From the NCBI RefSeq assembly GCF_024171605.1, contig NZ_JALKAA010000002.1, positions 1-64,000 on the forward strand: 64,000 nt of DNA. Reading direction: 5' to 3'. Source of the stretch: Pontibacter sp. HSC-36F09 (GTDB lineage Bacteria > Bacteroidota > Bacteroidia > Cytophagales > Hymenobacteraceae). Below the pieces are notes generated by a model that worked only from the letters and a program-made list of their open reading frames with translations, did not search any database and was not told where the DNA came from. The position numbers were made by a program, and so were the translations under genes. Shown here one piece after another: positions 57,961 to 64,000 of this stretch. Within the stretch, counting starts at the first letter, position 1. Every line of letters starts with the position of its first letter.

Positions 57961-58626
57961 ATGAAACATATCAGAATTTATTTGGCAGTACTTGCCGTAT
58001 TCGGTTTATTATTTACTTCCTGTAATGCCAGCCGCACGGCCAAAGGCGGTGCCATTGGTGCCGGTAGTGGTGCCGTAGTGGGTGGTGTAATCGGTAAAGT
58101 GGCTGGTAACACAGCAGCAGGTGCCATTATTGGTGCGGCAGTGGGTGGTACGGCCGGCGCCCTGATCGGCCGCCACATGGACAAGCAGGCAGAAGAGCTG
58201 CGCCGTGACCTTGAAAACGCAAAAGTAGAGCGTGTAGGGGAGGGTATCAAAATTACCTTTGACTCAGGCATCCTGTTCGACGTGAACTCTGCTGAACTGC
58301 GTTCGAATGCGCAAACGGACATCCAGCAACTGGCCACTACGCTGAAAAAGTACGAAGACACGAACATCATCATCGAAGGCCACACCGACAACACGGGTAG
58401 CCGCGATCTTAACCAGCGTCTGTCGGAGCGCCGCGCTGAGTCGGTGGCGAGCTATACTACCCAGCAGGGCGTTTCGCGTAGCCGTATCACAACGCAGGGT
58501 TGGGCTTTTGACCACCCGGTAGGCGATAACTCCACAGCAGCTGGCCGTCAGGCTAACCGTCGTGTTGAGATCGCGATTTTTGCAAACGAAAAAATGAAGA
58601 AAGCCGCAGAGCGCGGTGATTTATAA
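57961..58626 (+). CDS. OmpA family lipoprotein with glycine zipper, copy 2
   Basis: A 221-residue lipoprotein (lipobox FTSC, Cys at residue 21), a close paralogue of the gene before it but without the Thr/Ser linker. The glycine zipper (about 27-75) and the OmpA domain (about 100-215; NIIIEGHTDNTGSRDLNQRL, NRRVEIAIFA) line up almost residue by residue. It probably also holds the outer membrane to peptidoglycan. No good promoter is seen close to it. The two genes arose by tandem duplication, yet they have separate terminators, so separate control is likely. Confidence 0.9.
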   Translation: MKHIRIYLAVLAVFGLLFTSCNASRTAKGGAIGAGSGAVVGGVIGKVAGNTAAGAIIGAAVGGTAGALIGRHMDKQAEELRRDLENAKVERVGEGIKITFDSGILFDVNSAELRSNAQTDIQQLATTLKKYEDTNIIIEGHTDNTGSRDLNQRLSERRAESVASYTTQQGVSRSRITTQGWAFDHPVGDNSTAAGRQANRRVEIAIFANEKMKKAAERGDL

Positions 58627-58644
58627 GCATTAATCAGACTAATG

Positions 58645-58685
58645 AAAAGCCAGCTATACCGCTACAGGTATAGCTGGCTTTTTTT
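58645..58685. terminator. terminator built from an inverted motif pair, between converging genes
   Basis: A perfect 16-bp stem (58645-58660 with 58667-58682), a 6-nt loop and a T run to 58685. The inner part of the stem is CTATACC against GGTATAG, the dispersed motif. It serves the OmpA-like gene (plus) and possibly the DUF2238 gene (minus). Confidence 0.9.
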
Positions 58686-58691
58686 GTAGCG

Positions 58692-59354
58692 CTAACTTTT
58701 AGAAGTAGCAGGTTGCTTGCGGAGACGCAGTACGATGGCAAGCCCGATGGCGATGACGGCTCCCAGGAAAGCGAGCGCCATGTCTTTCTGCGCGTCCCAG
58801 ATATCACCTTGCATGCCCAGGTAGGCCATGCCTTGCTCATCGCCATCATACACAAGGTCGGCCACTACCCATTCTACGATTTCGTACACCGCGCTCAGCG
58901 ACAGTACAAGTGATAGTGTGAGCACAATGCTCAAAAACACGCTCAAACTGAAGCCACGCCTCGCCACCTCATACAGCGGGTAGGTGAGCATGAGTCCGAA
59001 ACCGAAGTGCACCAGGCGGTCGTAGTTGTTGCGCTGAAAATTGAATGGCTCTTTCATCCACTCGCCAAAGGGGTTGTCGGCATACTGGTAGTGGCTACCG
59101 TACACGTGCAGCATCATGAACAGGAAAATTAGGGTATAGCTGGTGTCGGTGAAGCGGAAGATGTTGTAAAAAGCTGCCAGTATGATCAGCACAGAGAGCG
59201 AGAGCGAGTTTTCGAGCAGCCAGTTGAGCAGATCGGGTGTGGTGAAACCCGTGTATGCCAGGAAACTCACAAAAATGGCAGTATAGGCAATGTGCAGCGG
59301 CCTGCGCAGGAAAGGCAACTTATTCTCGGAGCGGAAAGTCATTGTAAACGTCAT
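58692..59354 (-). CDS. DUF2238 (YjdF-type) membrane protein
   Basis: A 220-residue protein with six predicted membrane helices. It has the DUF2238 marks HVYGSHYQYADNPFGEW, NYDRLVHFGFGLMLTYP, AVYEIVEW and the acidic GMQGDIWDAQKDM. The function of the family is not known. Its conserved His, Asp and Glu residues near the membrane could bind a metal or carry protons, but this is a guess. A second ATG lies 4 codons inside. It converges on the OmpA-like pair. Confidence 0.85.
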   Translation of the reverse strand: MTFTMTFRSENKLPFLRRPLHIAYTAIFVSFLAYTGFTTPDLLNWLLENSLSLSVLIILAAFYNIFRFTDTSYTLIFLFMMLHVYGSHYQYADNPFGEWMKEPFNFQRNNYDRLVHFGFGLMLTYPLYEVARRGFSLSVFLSIVLTLSLVLSLSAVYEIVEWVVADLVYDGDEQGMAYLGMQGDIWDAQKDMALAFLGAVIAIGLAIVLRLRKQPATSKS

Positions 59355-59443
59355 GTGCCAACGGGTTTAATGCGGAACTGCAACATTAACCTTCATTTGA
59401 TACACATGTTTTGACTAATTGGATACAAGCCCTCAGAAAATCC

Positions 59444-60136
59444 TCAGGCCATCAGGTCTTTTTGATAGAACACCAGTCTGATCGGGTTGTCCTCCGGGTT
59501 CTGGGTCGGGTCGCAGTGGTAGCCGAACATCTCTACGCCATTCATGTAGGGGAGCAGCTTTTTGTAGAAGGTATGGCCTGTGTTTTCGGGGTTGAAGGTG
59601 ATGTCGTGGTACACGCAGGTCGGCAGCGAAGGCATGCGGCTCAGCCTGTCGAATAGGACGTCGGGCTTGCCCAGATCGCCGGAGTATACAATGCGGTTAT
59701 CCTCTTCTTCGAAAATGTAGGCATACGTCTGCAGCCCCTCTGAGTGCATGCCGTAGGTGTCGACGGCCTTTATACCTTCAAAATGCTCGAGCGGCATGAA
59801 CTCTACGTACTTGTCCGGGTCCTTCACCTGTATTTTCAGGAATTCGTATACCTGCGCTTTAAACTGATCGGTTGGGTATAGGATAATGGGCTTTGGGGCC
59901 TTGTCTACCACATGCTTGTGCAGCAGCAGATTGGCCAGGCTACCGCAATGGTCGTTATGCAAATGTGTGAGCAGGATATGGTCTACCCGATGCAACAGGT
60001 TTTTGTGTACCAGCGTCTGGTAGACCGTAAAACCGCAATCGAGCAGGACACACTTTCCCCGTACCGTCACCAAAGCGGCAGAGTTCATGTAATCGATGTC
60101 AAAGGCCCCTCCTGTTCCTAGGAATTTGATTTGCAT
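59444..60136 (-). CDS. MBL-fold metallo-hydrolase, RNase Z-like
   Basis: A 230-residue metallo-beta-lactamase-fold protein. The zinc motif is H58-L-H60-N-D62-H63, with FLGTGGAFDIDYMNSA at the start and YSGDLGKPDVLF later, as in the RNase Z/Lactamase_B_2 group. The exact substrate is unknown: RNase Z itself has an exosite arm that I do not see. The frame is open 36 codons further upstream, but the conserved part starts with MQIKFLGTGG, so 60136 is the start. The spacer to the divergent endonuclease gene holds two palindromic sites. Confidence 0.85.
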   Translation of the reverse strand: MQIKFLGTGGAFDIDYMNSAALVTVRGKCVLLDCGFTVYQTLVHKNLLHRVDHILLTHLHNDHCGSLANLLLHKHVVDKAPKPIILYPTDQFKAQVYEFLKIQVKDPDKYVEFMPLEHFEGIKAVDTYGMHSEGLQTYAYIFEEEDNRIVYSGDLGKPDVLFDRLSRMPSLPTCVYHDITFNPENTGHTFYKKLLPYMNGVEMFGYHCDPTQNPEDNPIRLVFYQKDLMA

Positions 60137-60193
60137 AGAATGAAAGTTAGTGCCGTTTTTGGCTGGGACTAAAGGTATAGCGGGAGTTGAAAT

Positions 60194-60240
60194 AAATTGT
60201 TGTAGTATAATACAATTTTTCCAGATAAATGTTCGAACAT
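60194..60240. promoter_or_regulatory. palindromic sites between the MBL hydrolase and endonuclease III genes
   Basis: AAATTGT (60194-60200) and ACAATTT (60212-60218) form an inverted repeat with an 11-base centre. ATGTTCGAACAT (60229-60240) is a perfect 12-bp palindrome. The spacer separates divergent genes, so either could be an operator. The GTTCGAAC core recalls some LexA boxes but does not match a described one. Confidence 0.4.
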
Positions 60241-60325
60241 GCACGCTGGCCCTTTACAGCTGATTTTGACGGTAACGCCATCAGCACAAAGCCGTTAATT
60301 AAGAACTGGCTAACCCACGAGTGCT

Positions 60326-61033
60326 ATGGAAGGATATGAACTACCCGCTGAGGAGAAAATAATGATTACTCACGAGCTGCTGAATCAGGAGTACAAGCCC
60401 CTGACGCTTGATCCACGCCGCAGTCACATGCACGAGCTTATCTCGACGATGCTCTCACACCGCACTAATCACAAAGACGAAGAGAAGGCTTTCTATACCA
60501 TGATGGAGCGCTTCGGAGACTGGGAAGGGGTGATGAATGCCCCTTTTGACGATTTGGCCGATGCCATCAGCACGACGCGCTACCCGGGGCAAAAGGTACC
60601 GCAGATTCAGGAGACCTTGCGCATCATCAAAGAGGAGCGGGGAGAGTTTAGCATCGATTTCCTGGAGGAAATGCCGGTGGAGGAGGCGCTGGCCTGGCTG
60701 ACGCGACTGCCGGGAGTAGGGCTCAAAACGGCCACGCTTGTGTTACTGTTCAACTTCAAAAAGCCGGTGCTACCCGTCGACACGCACGTGTTCCGGGTGA
60801 GCCAGCGGGTGGGGCTGATCGGAGCCAAGGTCACAGCCAATAAAGCCCACGACATCCTGCTCGACATGCTGCCCAAAGATGCCCAGGTGCTTTTCAACTT
60901 CCACAAGCACCTGCTCAAGCACGGACAGCAGATCTGTACCTGGTCCTACCCGAGGTGTGAGAAGTGCGTGCTGAACGGAATCTGCAATTACTACAACCAG
61001 GTCCGGGCGAAGGGGATTGATAAGGCCGCCTGA
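60326..61033 (+). CDS. endonuclease III-like DNA glycosylase
   Basis: A 235-residue HhH-GPD glycosylase. The hairpin LPGVGLKTATLVL carries the catalytic K134, and the catalytic Asp is D152 (VDTHVFRVSQ). Four cysteines C204, C211, C214 and C220 (C-x6-C-x2-C-x5-C) hold the 4Fe-4S cluster as in Nth. It would remove oxidised pyrimidines and cut the abasic site. The N-terminal 40 residues differ from E. coli Nth, and it could be one of two Nth-like proteins in the genome, so I leave out the symbol. A second start is possible at residue 13. Confidence 0.88.
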   Translation: MEGYELPAEEKIMITHELLNQEYKPLTLDPRRSHMHELISTMLSHRTNHKDEEKAFYTMMERFGDWEGVMNAPFDDLADAISTTRYPGQKVPQIQETLRIIKEERGEFSIDFLEEMPVEEALAWLTRLPGVGLKTATLVLLFNFKKPVLPVDTHVFRVSQRVGLIGAKVTANKAHDILLDMLPKDAQVLFNFHKHLLKHGQQICTWSYPRCEKCVLNGICNYYNQVRAKGIDKAA

Positions 61034-61071
61034 GGAAACCCATGCCTTGTAACGAGTCTTTAACAAGAGGC

Positions 61072-61107
61072 AGGTATAGGTATAGGTATAGGTATAGGTA
61101 TAGGTAT
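61072..61107. repeat. hexanucleotide tandem repeat (AGGTAT)6
   Basis: Six perfect AGGTAT units, preceded by C and followed by AG, lie between the converging endonuclease III-like (plus) and serine hydrolase (minus) genes. The number of units equals that of the array at 16148-16183. No separate terminator is seen in this 94-base spacer. Confidence 0.95.
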
Positions 61108-61127
61108 AGCGGCAATACCTTTCAGCT

Positions 61128-62423
61128 TTAGTTATCCACCTCACTCAGCGCAGGCCGGGTATCGTGTTCGTCACGTTTTTCATACTGTACCTGAAACGCA
61201 GACAGGTTGGGTTTGAACTTGCGTTCCCTCTTCAGTTCGTGCTGGTAAATGATCTGCCCCAAGTGGAAGAGGAAAGGGTAGCCAACGGTGTCGTAGTCGT
61301 ACTTCCCGTCATTCAGCACGTCGTCGCTGTTCACATACACCGTAGCTGTGAGCATGTACTCCACTTGGTTTTCAAAATCAGCCACGTACGACACATCCGT
61401 CAGGAATCCATAGGACCAACCCACTTTGTTGAACACCCGCACATGCTCCGGCATGCGGTGCGTTTTGTCCCGGAAGAAGAACTTTACATAGCTGTCATAA
61501 AAAAGCGAGGTGTCATACTTGGGGTAAGAAGTCTCGGATGGGTACTGCGACAGGTAGCGGTAAAGGAAATTATAATCATCTTTGGTGAGGTTGAAGCGTT
61601 GCTTCTTGGGTACTGAGGCCGGAAACATCACCGACTGCAGTAGCTGCTGCAGATCCTCCAGGGGCAGCTTGTTGTGCTCCGTAAAATCAAAAGGTCCCTG
61701 TACCAGGGTGTCGCGGCTGTCGTAATGGGCCTTTCCAAGTTTTATGACCTGGCTGAAGTCAATGGAATCGGTGTTGTACAGCGGCGGTTGGGAGTACCTG
61801 GTGCTGCCATCTTCATTCAGAAAGCGGACGGGGTTTGAGTGGCGGTTTTGCTCTGTCGTAAAGCCCATGAACTGCCGCACGATGCGGGAATCTTTGTAGC
61901 CTTTACTTTGTAGGCTTCGGTTGATCTCCTGTTGCCCTACCAGCTGGTACAAGCGGTTATAAGGGTCGTTCTCGCTGATCAGCAGGGCCCGCTTGATGAA
62001 ATGCGCGACGGAGGGCAGGCCAGTTGCCGAAGTAGCGTCTGTGTAAAGCGATGTCTGCCCCGCCTGGCTGCTGTCAAACACAACAGGCGTGTGTTTGTCT
62101 ATACCTTTCTTCCGGAGCGTGTTGAGCTTCTCCAAGGCCATAAAAGCCAGGGGTAGCTTGACTGTAGAGGCCGGGTTGAAGTAAAGATCCGGGTCGTGAT
62201 TAAAATAGTAGTTTTTGAAAGAAGGCTTATTATTCTTATCGCGGTTGATCTTGGTATAGATGATCTGCACGCGGTATTTCTCAGGGTCGCGGAGCAGCAC
62301 ATTTACACTGTCGTTGCCAGCTTTTATCAAAAGCTCCCGCAGAAATTCATCAGTTCTTTTTTGAGCCATGGAAGGTTGGAAGATGCAGAGCATCAAAGCT
62401 AAAAGAAGTATACGTTTGGTCAT
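61128..62423 (-). CDS. class A beta-lactamase-like serine hydrolase
   Basis: A 431-residue exported protein with a signal peptide at about residues 1-20 (ends SMA). The motifs of the penicillin-binding fold are present in class A order: S86-T-V-K89 (NPASTVKLPLAF), S150-E-N152 (LISENDPYN) and K-V-G near residue 343 (FNKVGWSYGF) in place of K-T-G. The protein is much longer than the class A beta-lactamases (about 290), and the Omega-loop Glu cannot be placed. So it is probably a periplasmic hydrolase of peptides or esters rather than a drug-resistance enzyme. It stands alone. Confidence 0.83.
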   Translation of the reverse strand: MTKRILLLALMLCIFQPSMAQKRTDEFLRELLIKAGNDSVNVLLRDPEKYRVQIIYTKINRDKNNKPSFKNYYFNHDPDLYFNPASTVKLPLAFMALEKLNTLRKKGIDKHTPVVFDSSQAGQTSLYTDATSATGLPSVAHFIKRALLISENDPYNRLYQLVGQQEINRSLQSKGYKDSRIVRQFMGFTTEQNRHSNPVRFLNEDGSTRYSQPPLYNTDSIDFSQVIKLGKAHYDSRDTLVQGPFDFTEHNKLPLEDLQQLLQSVMFPASVPKKQRFNLTKDDYNFLYRYLSQYPSETSYPKYDTSLFYDSYVKFFFRDKTHRMPEHVRVFNKVGWSYGFLTDVSYVADFENQVEYMLTATVYVNSDDVLNDGKYDYDTVGYPFLFHLGQIIYQHELKRERKFKPNLSAFQVQYEKRDEHDTRPALSEVDN

Positions 62424-62464
62424 ATAATGCCTGGATGTTTCTCAAATTGTGTGATAGGTTCTCT

Positions 62465-62647
62465 CCCCGAACAGGTAAGGTCGTTTCATTCTAAGAAAAC
62501 ACGCTCAAATTTACTGTCATTCTGTTAAGGAACCTGGTTAAAATAGAGGGCTCCTTCCCCCGGGAGGCTAAGCCCATACTATTTGCTACCAGGATCCTTC
62601 CAGGATGACAAAAAAAGTAGAACGAAACGTCCCTGCCCGAACAGGGG
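62465..62647. repeat. imperfect 183-bp inverted-repeat element (MITE/REP-like)
   Basis: The inner part (62515-62610) begins TGTCATTCTGTTAAGGAAC and ends with the near complement: read backwards it begins TGTCATCCTGGAAGGATC. The similarity goes on through CTGGT, AAATAG and GGGCT to the centre. Outer arms also correspond: AAGGTCGTTTCATTCTA on the left against AGGGACGTTTCGTTCTA on the right (reverse strand). The whole would fold into one long hairpin. It contains no open frame, and no target duplication is evident. It fills most of the 339-base spacer 62424-62762. Confidence 0.65.
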
Positions 62648-62762
62648 CAATGTTTTACAGGTTTAAAGAACAGCGCTAAACTAGCTATCAGCTGGTTTCA
62701 AGCCAAAGTTTTTCAACAGCCAGGTATAGAATTCAGCACGCCTTTTGAGAGATCTCATACCG

Positions 62763-63278
62763 TTACAAGTGAAGTTTCATCATGATATCGGTCTGCTCGT
62801 CATCTCCTAGCATGAAAACGTGCTTGTCAAACTCGACAAAGCCATTTTTCTTATAAAAATTGATCGCTCTTGGGTTTTCCTCCCAAACGCCCAGCCAGAC
62901 GTACTCAGCCTTCATTTGACGCGCCATTTGAATCGCATGATCATAAAGCAATTGACCCACACGTTTCCCGTGATATTCTTTTAGCACATAGATACGCTCT
63001 ATTTCAAGGCCTTTGTCGTCTTTCAGTTCCGTCTGTGCCGGGCCGGAATTCACTTTCAGGTAACCAATTACTTTAGCATCCATTGTCGCGAAATAGAATG
63101 CGGAGTTTGGGTCACTGAGTTCGGCCGTCAGTTTCTCAACAGCTAACTCTTCTTCCAGGTACTTTTTCATATCCTCCGCCGTATTCTTGGCTGAGAAGGT
63201 CTCAGAAAAAGTCTGCCTGCTGATTTGTTGCAGTGGAGCAATGTCGCTGAGGGTGACTGTTTTTATTTCACAATTCAT
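62763..63278 (-). CDS. GNAT family N-acetyltransferase
   Basis: A 171-residue acetyltransferase. The acetyl-CoA-binding motif lies in IERIYVLKEYHGKRVGQLLYDHAI (residues about 88-111; Q/R-x-x-G-x-G/A replaced by HGKRVGQ) and motif B in WLGVWEENPRAINFYKKNGF. It transfers an acetyl group to an amine; the substrate is unknown. The frame is open 15 codons upstream, but the usual start for this group fits MNCEIKTVTLSDIAPL. It lies just past the hairpin element. Confidence 0.87.
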   Translation of the reverse strand: MNCEIKTVTLSDIAPLQQISRQTFSETFSAKNTAEDMKKYLEEELAVEKLTAELSDPNSAFYFATMDAKVIGYLKVNSGPAQTELKDDKGLEIERIYVLKEYHGKRVGQLLYDHAIQMARQMKAEYVWLGVWEENPRAINFYKKNGFVEFDKHVFMLGDDEQTDIMMKLHL

Positions 63279-63400
63279 CACTTCTTGTTTGAGACATAGG
63301 AAGTTGGAAACGAGTAATGCCAATAGAGGGAAATAGCTGATCGGGTAGCGAATGGGGCGGTGCTGTAAAATTTGTTCCTACAGGTATAGCCGCGTGCTCC

Positions 63401-63730
63401 TCAACTTCTCGGGGCATAATAAATAATGCAGACGCCTAACAGGGCGATCAAGGCGCCGATAATGTCATATTTGTCGGGTGAGTAGTCGTCGAATTTCATT
63501 GACCACAGCAAGGACATAACAATGAAAACTCCGCCGTAGGTAGCGTATACCCGAGCGAAGTTCTGCGTCTGCAAAGTAGCCACTACGCCGTATAGCGCAA
63601 GGATTATACCGCCTGCTACACCATACCAAACGGGTTTGTCTTCTTTCAGCCAGAGCCAGATCAGGTAACCGCCGCCTATCTCGCAGAGACCTGCCAAAAT
63701 AAAAATCGGAATTGATTTTAGAAAAGTCAT
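63401..63730 (-). CDS. YnfA family (UPF0060) small membrane protein
   Basis: A 109-residue protein with four membrane helices. It has the family marks ILAGLCEIGGGYLIWLWLKE, ARVYATYGGVFIVMSLLWS and DIIGALIALLGVCII. YnfA is related to small multidrug transporters, and a transport role has been reported in enterobacteria, but the natural substrate is unknown. It lies 60 bases from the partial acetyltransferase gene to the right and may be in the same transcript. Complete. Confidence 0.9.
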   Translation of the reverse strand: MTFLKSIPIFILAGLCEIGGGYLIWLWLKEDKPVWYGVAGGIILALYGVVATLQTQNFARVYATYGGVFIVMSLLWSMKFDDYSPDKYDIIGALIALLGVCIIYYAPRS

Positions 63731-63790
63731 CTCAAGTTGGGTTATGCTTAAAAACTACTGCTTGTGTTTCTTGTCGTTTCCGGAGCCAGG

Positions 63791-64000
63791 CTAGCTATTG
63801 CGGCCAACTGGTTTTACCCCAAAGTATTTCCACAGGTATACCTCGTACTCAGTTGCGTCTTTAAACGCAGTTTCCCTGGTAAGGTCACCTTCTTTTATCT
63901 TGAGTTTGTTCTCGGTGAGGGTGATGCGGCCTTGTTCGGTGGGCAGCGTGATCATGCTGCGCTGCCTGAAGTGGGATCCGGGATCGGTCTGGTGAAAGTG
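63791..64000 (-). CDS. nat: arylamine N-acetyltransferase, C-terminal part (cut by the window)
   Basis: The minus strand is open from the right edge to a TAG at 63793-63791, giving the last 69 residues of a protein. They read ...DPGSHFRQRSMITLPTEQGR, then ITLTENKLKIKEG, and end EYEVYLWKYFGVKPVGRNS. This is the usual C-terminus of arylamine N-acetyltransferases (the SHF...TEQGR-ITL block and the closing helix with YFG). The catalytic Cys-His-Asp region lies outside. Codon use is like that of the neighbours. The family call rests on this part alone. Confidence 0.75.
   Translation of the reverse strand, partial: HFHQTDPGSHFRQRSMITLPTEQGRITLTENKLKIKEGDLTRETAFKDATEYEVYLWKYFGVKPVGRNS

Larger units (their letters stand above)
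609..63839. repeat. dispersed heptamer AGGTATA/TATACCT (about 125 copies)
   Basis: By hand count about 65 AGGTATA and 62 TATACCT occur on the plus strand, where chance predicts about 4 each. The extended 9-mer CAGGTATAG/CTATACCTG is seen about 30 times (expected 0.5). Examples: 1073, 4031, 5841, 8883, 13046, 20590, 36420, 44394, 50310, 53010, 62721 (one orientation) and 609, 1385, 3684, 10746, 13502, 17838, 29647, 43074, 52207, 54160 (other orientation). Copies fall in genes and in spacers alike. Palindromic joins AGGTATACCT lie at 4769, 44070 and 63833. Tandem arrays and terminator pairs are listed apart. Confidence 0.85.

Noticed and set aside
61128-62423. Beta-lactamase resistance gene
   Set aside because: Much longer than class A beta-lactamases, K-V-G in place of K-T-G, and no mobile context, so a resistance role is not supported.
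609-63839. The motif as a promoter element (Pribnow-like TATA)
   Set aside because: Copies lie mostly within genes and in both orientations, and the Bacteroidota -7 box is TAnnTTTG, which differs.
63798-63995. 65-codon plus-strand frame at the right edge
   Set aside because: The minus strand encodes a recognisable arylamine N-acetyltransferase C-terminus over the same bases.

Overview
The window looks like a chromosome segment of a Cytophagales bacterium (Bacteroidota), most likely in the Hymenobacteraceae/Pontibacter neighbourhood; the genus is inference. Grounds: core type IX secretion (T9SS) genes (porU, porV, sprA), C-terminal T9SS sorting domains, outer-membrane lipoproteins with families typical of this phylum (DUF3078, DUF4292), Bacteroidota promoters (TTTG near -33, TAnnTTTG near -7), and about 50% GC. 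No phage, IS element, CRISPR array or resistance island was found.

Layout. 1-655: tail of a 5S rRNA, its terminator, and an empty spacer. 0.7-6.8 kb (minus): M16 peptidase homologue, porV, porU. 6.9-8.3 kb (minus): pssA and a glyoxalase-II-like hydrolase. 8.4-14.9 kb (plus): FAD oxidoreductase, a large propeller/barrel protein, a class-C serine hydrolase, a YicC-family RNase. 15.2-18.9 kb: a lipoprotein metalloprotease facing a T9SS-sorted subtilase. 19.0-30.0 kb (minus): maeB-ruvA-sprA-gcvH-vanZ. 30.2-33.7 kb (minus): two tatA paralogues, gatA, an MltD-like transglycosylase. 34.4-41.3 kb (minus): an envelope cluster (flippase, dut, sugar nucleotidyltransferase, TPR protein, DUF4292 lipoprotein, EnvC-like activator). 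41.4-43.9 kb: enoyl-CoA hydratase, then DUF3078 and a small exported protein. 44.5-49.5 kb (minus): rimP-nusA-infB. 49.7-61 kb: EEP phosphatase, cysS, M28 peptidase, a lipoprotein, class I FBP aldolase, accD, two tandem OmpA-like lipoproteins, DUF2238, an MBL hydrolase and an endonuclease III homologue. 61-64 kb (minus): class-A-like serine hydrolase, a hairpin repeat element, GNAT, YnfA and the 3' end of an arylamine N-acetyltransferase gene.

How the genes work together. PorU (sortase), PorV (its outer-membrane shuttle partner) and SprA (translocon channel) are three central T9SS parts, and the subtilase at 16.2 kb is a probable client. The rest is mostly housekeeping (translation, lipid and central carbon metabolism, DNA repair) and envelope maintenance.

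The strongest unexplained signal is not a gene. The heptamer AGGTATA/TATACCT (extended CAGGTATAG/CTATACCTG) occurs about 125 times by hand count, in both orientations, where about 8 would be expected by chance. It lies inside conserved genes, where it brings in otherwise uncommon codons (CTA Leu, ATA Ile), forms two six-copy tandem arrays in convergent spacers, and makes inverted pairs at transcription terminators. This resembles the DNA uptake sequences of Neisseria and Pasteurellaceae, but no function can be proven from the window. Other points of note are perfect 14-bp palindromes inside two promoters, a terminator-like hairpin in the rimP leader, a 183-bp imperfect inverted-repeat element, and several degenerate or substituted enzyme active sites.
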